NCBI RefSeq assembly: GCF_030272615.1
Contig: NC_081414.1
Span: forward strand, 51,429,136-51,493,135
Direction: 5' to 3'
Source of the DNA: Cryptomeria japonica
Lineage: Eukaryota; Streptophyta; Pinopsida; Cupressales; Cupressaceae
DNA length: 64,000 nucleotides
A model generated the notes under the pieces. The model was not told the DNA's origin and did no database searches. It saw only the letters and a list, made by a program, of their open reading frames with translations. Every line of letters begins with the position of its first letter. Positions within the stretch are counted from its first letter, which is position 1. Positions 45,616 through 56,283 of the stretch are shown piece after piece. The position numbers were made by a program, and so were the translations under genes.

Positions 45616-48600
45616 CCGTATAATTAATTTATCAAAATTAATTATATCCCTTATTCTTCTAAAATCATTTACTTCATCTCAATTATCTAATTAATTCCAA
45701 TTAATTGACCATTCCCTTGAATCCTACAAATCATTCTTCTAATCCCATCATCTAGCCTAATTAGTTCTACCCTAATCATGATTACACTTCCTCCAATTTT
45801 ATATTCCTCCACTCATTCTCTCTCCTCTTGTCCCATCCTCCTAACTCACCTACTTTCTCTCATAACCCCTCATTAGCTCACCTAATCCTCCTAATCATTT
45901 GTACATCCCTAATCACCTTGATTAGGGATGGGTCAACTCTGTGCCATAAATGGCATTCTTGCACCAACTTTGGCTCTTCCAAGGAATTTCAAATTCCTTG
46001 AATCTCCCCATGCCCCCTGTTCCCAAGGAATTTTTAATTCCTTTATCCATTTGTTCTCCCCACACATTCTATTATTTGAGAAATTTTAATTCCCCTTGTC
46101 CTCTCACAAATAATTTTGTATTCCTTCTTCTCTTCCCAAGGTACTTGGGGAACTCTTCCCCATGTACTTGAGAAGTGTGGAGACAAGAAAATCCTTAATG
46201 AAAAATCTCTTGGATCTCCCACTTTGTCCTCTCAATATTCTCCCACCTTCTTTCAATCCCAGCCCTTCATTCATCTTTAATCCTAGCCATCCATTTTGGG
46301 TCCCTCCAATCTATAAATTGGAGTCTCCTCTCCTCACAATCATACACACCTTATGAGTATTCTTATGTTGTCCATTTGATATAAAAAATCCATCCAAGTC
46401 CCTTCAACCAATCAACCATCAATCGTCTATCCTAATCCAAGATCAGGACCTTGTAAAGTCTGATTTCGATCTTTATCAGTTGTTGATCCCTAATTAGCGT
46501 GGTGCTTGATAAAGTATCCATCTCAAGTATCTTACTTAATTAATCCTAATCATTTGGGTTGATCCAAACCCTCATCCTTGTCTAATATTTCTTAGGAACT
46601 TATCCTATCCTAAGTAGAAGAAGACTTAATTAAATTAAATCCTAATCCAAAGATCTAAATTTAGCCTAGCTTGGTTGTTACCTTGCTTTGTCGCCCAAAT
46701 CATCAATCCCTACACCTCACCTAATCCTAATCCTAGGACTAAGGTGTCATCTCAACACAAATCAATCTTGTCCTAATCCAAGGACCGACCTCTCATCTAA
46801 TCCAATCATATCAAATCAATCCTAAATCAAATCCAAAGTTGCTAAGTCATAATCCTCACTTTTCATATGACATCTTGTCATCATCTCTTGATCACTTTGA
46901 TCTATATCATCTCAATTTTCTTTCCATCTTTGTCATCTTGAGGTTACCTTTGCATGGCCTACAAATGCTCACAAAAGAAAAATATGGCTTCCCAAAACCC
47001 ACATCCAAACATCATAGGTGGGTTTAAAGAAATGGTTATGGAAATTCAAGGATCAACCTATCAATGATGTCCATCTAGCTCATGTGTACCTCAAAGATAT
47101 CCAACTTCCACCTATTCATGTCTCCTACCCCAATCCACTTACCAATTCAATCCCATAACCTCGCATCCATCTACCATATCCCCATCCATTTCACCTTAGT
47201 TTATATTATATCCAATCCCAATCCATATTATATTCCTTATCCTTCCTCTAGCTTTTACAATGGAAACCCATACTATTCCTCATCCATGTCTCCATCTTAC
47301 CCCTTCAATTTGGCATGTATACCCCAATCTTCTCCCCCATCCACATCCCAATCCTCGTATTTTTACAACACATCCACTCACCATCCAAGTCCCTTACACC
47401 ATAGTTCTCCAAGCCATAATCCTAATCCCCCAATACATAATCCCAATCTTCCATCTAATCCTAAACCTTCACATAATCCTATTCCTCCAACATCCACATT
47501 CCCCCTATCCTCTAATTCCTTTCTTCATAATTTTATCCAAGCAATCATAGCAAAGGAGACTGAATACCCACCTTCAAACAAAGTTACCCAATCTACCCAA
47601 GTCATACATACATCTCCATACCCTTTGCATAAAGACACAACTCAATGTCCTATGCTTCATGATAATATCATCCCCCCATCTACCCAAGTCGAAGAATCCA
47701 CCTCCTCCTCCATCACACCATCCCTCCAAGTCCAACCATGTCCAATGCTTGTTCCAGAGCATGTTGGCATATATTCCTCTCCACCTCAAGATGAAAGCAT
47801 CCCTCCTTCTCATGATTCCACTCCATCTCAAAATCCAAGTCTACCCTCCACTCTATCCCGATCCTAATCCATATTGTGATCCTCTTACCCCTCCTCATTC
47901 CCCTCGTAATCCCATTCCATATCAAAATCCAAGTATCCCCTCCACATCTTTGCATGATCCCTTTCTCTCTCAAGGTCCAATCATCCTTCCTCTCCGCCAT
48001 ATGTTCCCATCCCAAGTCAATATCAAGGTATTCCTCCATCTCCATGTTATGATACTAATCCATCTAATGATCCTTATATTCCTCCTAATCCCACACATGA
48101 GCCTAATCCTACCCATGATACTAGTCCTCCACAAGATCCTATGACCTATATCTAAGATATCCATGAATCCCGTATCTATCAAATTGGCTCTTCCACCTTC
48201 ATCCATTATGGTATCCTCCATGAGATTAAAATTCCTTCCACTTCCTATCCCCCTCAAAATGGACTCGCATCTTGTTTTAAAAATAATAAGTATCCCATTG
48301 GAAAAAATATTTGTGAAAAAATGAATTATGAAGGAAAAACGTTAGGCCTCCATGAACAAGGCATATTGGAACCCCTTCATGACAAAGAAAATACAATTCC
48401 ATATGGACTTGGATACAAATATCATGCTCAAGTTGTTGGTATACCTTCCATCCATTCCAACTCTAAAATCCCTTTATGTAAGTCCAAATGTTCTCATCCC
48501 CATTCTTCCAAATCATTCTCAAGTCCTTATGTGCTAAAGTCCATTCCTTCCTCATCCACATCTGTTTTGGGTACTTATGTTCCAAAGATAAACCCTTCAT

Positions 48601-49500
48601 CCCTTACATCCATCTTGGATCCTTACTTCTCTCCATCCACCAGTCCCTCACCTCGAATGATCCCTAAGCAAGATCAACAAAGGCACACATTTTTGGATTC
48701 CTTCCAACATTCTCCCACCATCATCCCATCCATAAAACCTCCAAGTCATCCATCCTCATGCACCTATAATTTAGATGCCAAATATCAAATGCATAAAGCA
48801 AAAAATCCACAAAAATCCAAGGATCAACATGTCTCATTAAAGAGACATGCTCAAGCAAATAAAAATATGATCGAAAAGAGAAGAATCCAAAAGGCCACAA
48901 AAGCCCAAAAAGAAAAATTCAAAAACCATGTGGATTCCCAAGCAACTCATAGAAGAAACGCATCTCAAATTACAATCCAAATTGGCATCCAAACTTTCTA
49001 ATCCAAAATTTCCCTCCACTCATAAGTCCTCCAATCCTCCATCTAGCAATATTCCATCTTCATAATCCATTTTGGGTCGTTATGTCCCAAGAAATACCAC
49101 CATCCCAATTCCATCATCCCCTTCATCTATTTTGGGTCCTCATGTCCCAAAACACACTTTTTATCCCCCATCTAATTACAAATAATCTCCTACACAAATC
49201 CATCTCCCTTCAAGGTGTGTGCCAATATTGATCTTCCCAACATCCCCATCCACTACCTAACATCCATTTTCCACAGTCTCATTCCTTTAACCCAAACTTT
49301 TGCTCAACTACTTATCCCCCTCCATCTTCCATCCCTTCCATCTCCCCCTCTATTTATACCAACATCTATGAGCATAACTCTAGTTATCGGGTCAATATAC
49401 CACATATTCAAGAGATATCATCAATGGAACTAGATGCTTGAGTCCTTCCTCTATCCTATCACATATCCACTATCTTCAAAATCTACTTATCTACATCCAC
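45616..49500 (+). mobile_element. Gypsy-like element interior, G-poor and C/T-rich
   Basis: About 3.9 kb in which the plus strand is rich in C, T and A but very poor in G, full of TCCTAATCC, CCATCC and CATTCC words. The first part (to about 46,800) is non-coding and may be LTR and leader. The second encodes the proline/serine/histidine-rich protein described separately. A short piece at about 46,987-47,065 reads MASQNPHPNIIGGFKEMVME, a possible Gag start. Gypsy is suggested by the G-patch-like segment and by position after a TGTAGACACC LTR start, not by a pol domain, since none is present. Confidence 0.4.
47082..49001 (+). pseudogene. Pro/Ser-rich retroelement protein with G-patch-like segment
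   Basis: The first open piece (47,082-47,867) is a Pro/Ser/His/Tyr-rich low-complexity chain. The frame then shifts, and 48,321-49,001 is open for 226 codons. Around 48,280-48,420 it reads NKYPIGKNICEKMNYEGKTL, GLHEQGILEPL, then YGLGYK. This follows the G-patch pattern (a Met-x-Tyr-x-Gly-Lys start, Gly-Leu, xxQGIxxP, GLGY) seen next to the protease in some plant Gypsy polyproteins. The C-terminus is Lys-rich (KAKNPQKSKDQHVSLKRHAQ). No protease or RT motif follows. It is a decayed and strongly composition-skewed retroelement product; I am sure of the open frames but less sure of the family. Confidence 0.45.
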
Positions 49501-49514
49501 TTATCCTAATTCCA

Positions 49515-49595
49515 AAAAATGAAAAAAATGAAAAAAAGAGAAGAAAAAAGAGAAAAAAAGAAAAGAAAAAGTAAAAGTAAAGAGAAAAAAGTAGG
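49515..49595 (+). repeat. Purine-only tract (AAAAGAGAAG-type)
   Basis: About 80 bp almost entirely of A and G, ending where a minus-strand Copia LTR begins. It could be a polypurine tract or a simple repeat at an insertion boundary. Confidence 0.6.
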
Positions 49596-49605
49596 AATCA
49601 AGGAT

Positions 49606-50505
49606 CACTAGGGGGGGGGGGGTGAATCAGTGATCTATCGTTTATCATATTTTCAAACTTATCTTTAAACCACCGGAAGCAAATAATTGAAACCGAAATG
49701 CAGAAACACAAAACAAACAACCACAAGATCATAACACCGTCATTTTTACGTGGAATGGGAAAAACCACAGTGGGATTTGAACCCACAATATTATTCTAGT
49801 ATGGCTATTAGCTCACTGCTCAATTACGATAACTCGGAAGGCTAAAACCCTCAAGGAAGTCTCATTGAATTACAAGATAGTTATAGTGATGAATTACAAT
49901 GAATGAACTCTGAAATAGCATCTACAATGCTTGGATGAGTTCCGATTGAGTACTGAATACACTGACTGGATCACCTTCTCTATTCTACTATGTTTTTCCC
50001 TATTCTCTGTCTTAGTAAGCTACCAGATCAAGAATGCACACATGAAACTGTGCCAAAATGGATTCTCGATCACCTCTCACTCGCATACAATCACATCATA
50101 CACCAAAAAGATCATCCACACCATAATTATATATCGACAATCACAAAATAGGTCATACATCATGTCGACCTGCTAGTGTAACGTGTAGTCACATGTCGGC
50201 TTGATCGAATCCAAAAAGATAAATGCAAATCACCAAAACAATAAAAAAATGATGTTTCTAAGTCGACCCAATCACCCAAAACACGATTCAATGCACCGTA
50301 ATCACTATAAAGCTTCTAGACCTAAAAATGTTCTTTTCTTTCTAAAATACCAATTAACAAGCTAGCGGTTAACACCCGCTTCTGGATACGAAGAATTATG
50401 ATCATAAGATCGAATCTCCATGAAGAGTTACTATCAATGACAACCCTAAACCAATAATTAGCCACCAGAAACCACTAGAAACCACTGGATGAGTGTCAAT
50501 TGCTA
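49606..50505 (-). mobile_element. 3' LTR of a SIRE-like Copia element
   Basis: The run of 12 G followed by TGAATCAGTGATC (49,611-49,635), read on the minus strand, is the GATTCACCCCCC signature found at the 3' end of the related LTRs in this window. Further in, GGGAAAAACCACAGTGGGAT-like sequence is shared with the solo LTR at 38-39.6 kb. At the other edge the minus strand reads CCATCAATGCCAAAGGGGGA before the presumed LTR start, a good polypurine-tract context. Exact ends are uncertain. No matching 5' LTR is seen on this strand. Confidence 0.6.
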
Positions 50506-50689
50506 AAAATTTCCCCCTTTGGCATTGATGGCAACACTCGTGAAAAATGGCTAAGTGTTGAGTACTGTACACCAGTTCAAAAGAAAAATAATTTCTAAGG
50601 CTCCCCCTTAGACAAATAATTCCACATTTTCACTGTTCCTCTCCCCCTTTGACAACAATGCCAAAGATGGGGTGCTGTCCAATAGAGAT

Positions 50690-51600
50690 ATTCACCAAAA
50701 AATTACATACTTGAAGATGTCAGCATAAATAGTCTTCAAAAATCCTAGGTGAGTATCCCACCCACTCTTCAAGTTATCCAAAACTGTGATGAATGCAATA
50801 AATATAGTGGCATGAATGTCTAATTCCTTTAGGTTAGATGACACAGGCCAGGCCATCTCCTTCATACAATCTACATTATTACTCAACATGGTGTCCAATT
50901 GGGGGGCAATTAAGTTCCAAAGTTCACCAACTTTTCTCAAAATTTTGTCCTTTTCCGCTTGGAGACTTGAGATTTGATCATTTAAAGATATAAAAAGGAT
51001 TGAAATGCTAGTAAGTTTTCCCTAGCAAATACCTATCTGCTTGTTGATATCTATAGTGAATTTAGAAAAAATTAGGCAAGATGTGTACAATTTACCACCT
51101 TCTCATAATGTATTAGAAATAATCTGTAATCTCTTATTTAATCTCACTCTATCATCCTCAATCATCTTCCAAAATGTTTGTATCCTAACATCCTTAAATT
51201 TATCCAAAACGTTCTGAATAGCAGTCTTCTCCAAAGAGTCAAAACTAGTATTTACACTGTTAATCAATTGCAAAAATTTACTGGAGGGGCTTTTATTTGA
51301 ATCTAGTTGTACATTTGGACCCACCTTCTACAAAAATTCTATTGACATCAAAATTAGCTTTTTATCCTTATATTCAGACTTCAGTAGATCCTGGCTAGCC
51401 TGGGCTTGCACAAGAACTGTGAGCATAAACTTCTCTGCAAGAGACATCTTTCCAAGATTTAGTGAATCATCTAGATTTATTGGGATTTGAGGTGGGGTCC
51501 TTATAATCGGAGGAGTGACAATTGACGGATCAGCTACACCTTTTCCCTTGTCAAACTCTCCAACCTTTGCCTTTGCAATCTCAACATCCTTATTCTTTTC
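50690..51600 (-). pseudogene. Extra ORF next to the SIRE-like 3' LTR
   Basis: Minus-strand open pieces from 51,600 down: VGEFDKGKGVADPSIVTPP, then LAEKFMLTVLVQAQASQDLL, FLQLINSVNTSFDSLEKTAI (51,324-51,103) and VGELWNLIAPQLDTMLSNNV (50,940-50,692). It is helical and coiled-coil-like, with no pol motif. A non-pol ORF between pol and the 3' LTR is typical of SIRE-type Copia elements. I infer that identity from position, not from a domain. It is cut off at 51,601 by the CACTA-like element. Confidence 0.4.
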
Positions 51601-51601
51601 A

Positions 51602-51632
51602 CACTAGTACATTTGGGCCTAATTTCGGATGG
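51602..51632 (+). repeat. CACTA-like terminal inverted repeat, left
   Basis: Begins CACTAGTACATTTGGGCC and continues TAATTTCGGA. It pairs with 60,704-60,735 at all but about four positions. Confidence 0.7.
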
Positions 51633-51925
51633 ACAATTGTCGGTAGTCCGATGACACCACGTCGGACTTCCGATAAATTTAACCATAAAAAAATCATCGT
51701 TGGTCTTTTCGACGATGCCATTGGCGTCAGAATTCTGACAACATTATGAAGTCTTCTGACGACGACTATATTTTCTCCCCCAACCAAAAATCTACACAGA
51801 TTACCATCGGAATTACGATGGATGCTATATTTTCTCCTCAACGACTATCCGCTAAGGAAGTGATGTCGGATATACAGCATCCTTGTCGGATGTTTCTTTA
51901 GTTGTCATTGGAATTCCGACGGTAT
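51620..51925. repeat. Left subterminal repeat cluster
   Basis: Many short CG-containing words: TCGGTAGTCCGATG, CGTCGGACTTCCGAT, TTCGACGATGCC, TCTGACGACGAC, ATCGGAATTACGATGG, GATGTCGGATAT, TTGTCGGATG, GGAATTCCGACGG. TATTTTCTCC is also repeated (about 51,768 and 51,828). This is typical of a CACTA subterminal region and unlike the flanking Copia sequence. Confidence 0.6.
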
Positions 51926-51927
51926 CA

Positions 51928-53035
51928 GACAATGTGGGTTAGACGACTTTGTCATTGGTGATGAAAGCATTGAATTAGTTCTACTTTTAAAAATTGCATA
52001 AAACATTTTTTATTTATTTGATTCACTGTTATTTGCAAAAAATGATTATCAATGATGTTTCCTTTCTCCAAGAATTGTCTAGGATCTTTCCGTCAGATAA
52101 TATGTAACATCCAATGACTAAATATTTTCTTTACAAATGCTTATTTTATTTAATTATCATCTAAGTGTGAATTATAATTTATATATGTGCGGAAGCATAA
52201 GATACAAGCTGAATACTCGTGCGCAAGTAAATTTCGTAAAAGAAAGCAAGCAAGCATTATATTGAATGACATGGAAACAAGCTCATCAAATGCCTAGAAG
52301 AGGGCAATTGGAGAAAAGAAGAGGAAAGTGTTAAAGTGTGATAAATACATAAAGAGTATGCAATACAAACAAACAATGTCTGGAGTGTGTGATGTGACGT
52401 CTCTAATTTATGTCCGGAGGGACTAACTAGTTTTGGAGTTCCTGGGAAACTTATTGGGCCATGCTTGGAGGAAATCAATGTGTTCATGCAAGGACCACCT
52501 TTTTTCTATTATGAGAATGATGCTTTTGCACTGAAGTATATTTGGAGGGCAATATCCAAAAATTTCTATAGTGTGGAACCAGAGTTGGTGGACTCGAAGT
52601 ACTTTTCAGCTTCCAGAAGACCAAGAGGTTATATACACAATCTCCCAATAGAAGGGCGATTTCAACAATTACCTCTCCCTCCCATAACTATTCAGGAAGC
52701 ACTTCCTCAGATAAAGGACTATTTGCCTCAATGGGATCAAAGAAAAAAATTGAAGCATAGACTCTAGACGATGTGGTGGTGTCCTTTGTGAAGAACTCTG
52801 CACTATAATTGAAAATTCACGAGGGAAATTGCAAGATGGTGAATAGAAAAACATTCTTTAAAAGTGGGAAGAATGGATCTTGGTTTGGGTGGGGCCAAGT
52901 CAGGTGGCTCCTCTATAGGTTGATGAGATATAAATCATATTAGGATTTGAAAAAGATCACACTCGTGGAACTTCGTGTGCGACTGATCAATTGCGTTGTT
53001 TGGGTAATGCATTCCAAATAGATACAGTTGCATAC
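51928..53035 (+). repeat. Large inverted repeat, left arm
   Basis: About 1.1 kb that is reverse-complementary to 53,045-54,163. Corresponding blocks include GACAATGTGGGTTAGACGAC at the outer edge, TCCGTCAGATAATATGTAAC, AAAGAAAGCAAGC, the DRM coding part, and ATGCATTCCAAATAGATACA by the centre. The spacer between arms is 9 nt (CATTTATCT). Substitutions and small indels separate the arms. Confidence 0.9.
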
Positions 53036-53047
53036 CATTTATCTGTA
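52393..53047 (+). pseudogene. DRM-type DNA methyltransferase fragment (left arm)
   Basis: DRM proteins are plant de novo cytosine methyltransferases guided by small RNAs, with catalytic motifs in the rearranged order VI-X then I-V. From about 52,411 one frame reads CPEGLTSFGVPGKLIGP, GPPFFYYENDAFA, FYSVEPELVDSKYFSASRRP, RGYIHNLPIEGRFQQLPLPP, TIQEALPQIKDYLPQWD and ends at TAG 52,765. After a gap, other frames give WILVWVGPSQVAPL, then LGFEKDHTRG, ATDQLRCLGNAFQIDTVAYH up to the repeat centre. This is the first half of the DRM catalytic domain (motifs VI-X side). The N-terminal UBA domains, SAM-binding motif I and catalytic Cys motif are not in this arm. It has stops and frameshifts and stops where the DNA folds back. 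Reading the fragment as a captured, mostly intron-free copy is inference. Confidence 0.85.
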
Positions 53048-53690
53048 TGCAACTTTATCTATTTGGAATGCATTACCCAAACAACGCAATCGATCAGTCA
53101 CACACAAAGTTCCACGAGTGTGATCTTTTTCAAATCCTAAATTATTTCTATCTCGTCAACCTCTAGAGGAGCCACCTAACCTGGCCCCACCCAAACCAAG
53201 ATCCATTCTTCCCACTTTTCAGGAATGTATTTCTATTCACTATCTTGAAGTTTCCCTCGTGAATTTTCAATTATAGTGCAGAGTTCTTCACGAAGGACAC
53301 CACCACATCATCCACAGTCTAGCAATTCAATTTTTTTCTTTGATCCCATGGAGGCCAATAGTCCTTTGTCTGAGAAATTGCTTCCTGAATAGTCATGGGG
53401 GGGAGAGGTAATGCTTGAAATCACCCTTCTATTGCGAGATTGTGTACATAACCTCTTGGTCTTCTGGAAGCCGAAAAGTACTTCGAGTTTGCCAACTTTG
53501 GTTCCACACTATAGAAATTGTCGGATATTGCCATCCAAATCTCCTTCGATGCAAAAGCATCATTCTCATAATAGAAAAAAGGTGGCCCTTGCATGAACAC
53601 ATTGATTTCCTCCAAGCGTGGCCCAAAAGGTTTCCCAGGAACTCCAAAACTAGTTAGTCCCTCTGGACATAAATTAGAGACATCACATCA
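53045..53690 (-). pseudogene. DRM-type DNA methyltransferase fragment (right arm)
   Basis: Minus-strand mirror of the left-arm fragment. The best open piece (53,615-53,421) includes NVFMQGPPFFYYENDAFASK, YSVEPKLANSKYFSAS and RGYVHNLAIEG. Differences from the left arm (for example SKEIWMAISDN against LKYIWRAISKN) show that the arms have diverged by both silent and replacement changes. It covers the same domain part and ends at the same centre. It has no separate function visible apart from completing the foldback. Confidence 0.82.
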
Positions 53691-54163
53691 CACACTCCAG
53701 ACATTGTTTGTTTGTATTGCATACTCTTTATGTATTTATCACCCTTTAACACTTTCCTCTTCTTTTCTCCAATTGCTCTCTTCTAGGTAGCTGATGAGAT
53801 TGTTTACATGTCATTCAAGATAATGTCTTCTTGCTTTCTTTTATGAAATTTACTTGCACATGAGTCTTCAACTTGTATGTTCTGCTTCTGCACATATATA
53901 AATTTTAATTCACGCTTAGATGACAATTAAATAAAATAAGCATTTGTAAAGAAAATATTTAGTCATTAGATGTTACATATTATCTGACGGAAAGATCCTA
54001 GATACAATTCTTAGAGAAAGGAAACATCATTGATAAACTTTTTTTCAAATAACACTGAATCAAATAAATTAAAAATGTTTCATGTAATTTTTAAAGGTAG
54101 AACTCATGCAATGCTTTCATGCACCGATGACAAAGCCGTCTGACCCACATCATTATCCATAAT
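53045..54163 (-). repeat. Large inverted repeat, right arm
   Basis: Reverse complement of 51,928-53,035. It begins GTATGCAACTTTATCTATTT and ends near GTCTGACCCACATCATTATC. An ATCTGACGGAAAGATCCTA block mirrors TAGGATCTTTCCGTCAGAT of the left arm. Confidence 0.9.
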
Positions 54164-54198
54164 AGAACAAATCACTATAATAGGCTATTATAAAGAAT

Positions 54199-54840
54199 CT
54201 ATACAAAAATATGAAAGAACATTAAATTACTATTACAAACCCATAAACCATTAAATAGTGAAAATAGATATAAATTTGTAAATGTCTCCCTACAAACACC
54301 ACAACCATAACCAAAACAAAAAAAATTCTTACCCACAAAAACTAAGTAGCTGGTGAGTTGCAAGTCTACAACATCTCTTAGATGATTGAACCGTTTCTTA
54401 ATTTTGTTCTTCTGATTAGTCAATGGATTTAGTTGTATGTACAAGTTTTCTATTTGAAGCCTTTCGTTTCCTTCTGCATCATTCTTCATGTCTATAGTAT
54501 TGGATAGCTGTACAATTTGTGATGCTATAATATCTATGTGACCCTTAATATCCTTAGTATATTTAGGCCATTGCCTTTAAAACATGTATGCTGCCACTAC
54601 ATCCTTTACACTTTTCTAAAAAGAAAATTATGCTTTCTTGTAGTTGGATATGTGTTGTTGCACATCTAATCACCAAAAATTCTAGTCTTTTCTCTTCCAC
54701 CTTCTTCTCTACATCCTTCAAAACTTTGGCTTCCAATTTGAAAGAATGTTCCTTAAATCCATTAAGCATCAATTATTTTTTCTCTGCACTTGACAAAGAC
54801 TCATCCAAAAATACTTCTAGAAGTCCTTCATGAAGGACTT
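54199..54840 (-). other. Unidentified minus-strand open pieces
   Basis: Frames at 54,772-54,563 (FKEHSFKLEAKVLKDVEKKV, then QLQESIIFFLEKCKGC) and 54,489-54,199 (NERLQIENLYIQLNPLTNQK) are Lys/Glu-rich and coiled-coil-like. They could be exons of a captured gene or part of a transposon protein. I do not recognise a family. Confidence 0.3.
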
Positions 54841-54926
54841 TCACTGCATCATTAATAAGTTATGATCCCTATATTTGAGACTTAATAAAATTCTTGTGAG
54901 TAGAATGGTGAAGTTTATCACCCAAA

Positions 54927-55412
54927 CAAGCAATCAAGCATTCATCAAGCATTGAAGGAGAATTCAAGTTAAAGCACAACATTCATGATCAACAGTCTAC
55001 ATGACATCCTAAAACCTTGTGTGAGGATTCAAGAAAGATTCATCAAGGTATCATGTTCAATTTTAAGCATTTTTAGATTAGGTCTAAAGGGATCATTTTA
55101 AAGAGGGAGGAAGAGATCTTTTCCTAACGATGTCTACCTCCAAAAATAGAGGAGATATTTAATAAAGATATCATCTTTTAAATTAAGAAATGGGCAGGAG
55201 ATTAAGAATACAAACCTTCCATATTGCACACTTCAAGGTATATTCAAACCTATTTGACCTAGGAAGGCCCCCATCAACAAACCTATTTTCATCATTTTGT
55301 GTGTAGGAAATTGATTCAGGAGTTACGTGTGAAGAATTTGGCAAAGTAAATGATGACAATCAAACTCAAATTTTGATGGCATGAAAAGCATAAGAGCAGG
55401 CCAGTTCCATAC
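54927..55412 (+). repeat. Direct repeat block, copy 1
   Basis: Two sub-blocks are shared in the same orientation with 55,923-56,283: ATCAAGCATTCATCAAGCAT through AGGTATCATGTTCAATTTTA (54,927-55,080), and GACCTAGGAAGGCCCCCATC through AAGCATAAGAGCAGGCCA (55,257-55,405). Copy 1 has an extra 175 bp between the sub-blocks. Confidence 0.8.
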
Positions 55413-55524
55413 ACCTTCCTTTACTATTTTAAAAATATCATCAACCAAAATATTGTGTAGCAGTAGTATGGAGTGCATTTCATCTATTTTATGCCCAAAG
55501 ATTTCATCATACCACTTTCTTTTC

Positions 55525-55694
55525 AAAGGCGACTGATCGATTATGCTGTTAGGGTAATGCATTCCAAATAGATACAGTTGCATACCATTTATGTGTCTTG
55601 AAAGCCTTTTATCCTGATGACATTAAATTAAAGTTCTTTCTCTATTTTTTGGTGATCTCTGGAGTAGAGGTTGCTTTACATTGACTTGGGATAC
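55525..55694 (+). pseudogene. DRM methyltransferase fragment covering the motif I region
   Basis: Starts with a second copy of ACTGATCGATTATGCTGTTA and GNAFQIDTVAYHL, the last part shared with the large inverted repeat. It continues where that repeat stops: VLKAFYPDDIKLK, FLYFLVISGVEVALH, LGIHLTCVVSAE. This matches the DRM stretch running into SAM-binding motif I (family pattern FSGIGGAEVALHRLGI). The FSGIGG core is degraded here to FLVISG with an in-frame stop after ALH, so it cannot be active. It shows that the captured gene originally extended beyond the foldback point. Confidence 0.75.
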
Positions 55695-55828
55695 ATTTAA
55701 CTTGTGTTGTATCTGCGGAAATATGTATCCTAGGTCGATGCAATGCAACCTCTGCTCCACCAATACCAGATAGAAGAGAAAGTACTTTAATTTAAATCCA
55801 TCAAGATAAAATGCTTTCAAGACATATA
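55591..55828. repeat. Second foldback: ~104-bp inverted repeat with 30-nt spacer
   Basis: Left arm 55,591-55,694 (ATGTGTCTTGAAAGCC to ACTTGGGATAC) is reverse-complementary, with several substitutions, to 55,725-55,828 (GTATCCTAGGTCGATG to GCTTTCAAGACATAT). Spacer is 55,695-55,724. Both arms encode the same DRM motif I region on opposite strands. Confidence 0.85.
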
Positions 55829-55922
55829 TTAGGTATAAAAGGAAGCCTACCCTATCATTTGAAGGGGTCTACCTACAATTCAAGTGATCTCTTAATTATA
55901 AAATGAATTCAATTCCAAGTGA

Positions 55923-56283
55923 ACACACAATCAAGCATTCATCAAGCATTGAAGGAGAAGTCAAGTTAAAGCATAACATTCTGCATGACATCCTAAAACC
56001 TTGTGTGAGGATTCAAGCAAGATTCATCAAGGTATCATGTTCAATTTTAAGCATTTTTAGATTAGATCTATCCTTTCCCTCGAAAGGAAAACATTATACT
56101 TCAAGGTTAATTCACAACCCGAGGTTTGACCTAGGAAAGCCCCCATCAACAAACCTATTTTTCATCATTTTGTGTGTATGAAATTGATTCAAGAGTTACA
56201 TGTGAATAATTTGGCAAAGTAAATTATGACAATCAAACTCAAATTTTGATGGCATGAAAAGCATAAGAGCAGGCCATTTCACA
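55923..56283 (+). repeat. Direct repeat block, copy 2
   Basis: Copy of 54,927-55,412 lacking 100 bp or more of its middle. The two copies flank the second DRM foldback, so that foldback sits between direct repeats. Confidence 0.8.

Noticed and set aside
47574-48257. Trp/Gly/Arg-rich minus-strand frames
   Set aside because: Complement of the C/T-rich strand; composition explains the lack of stops.
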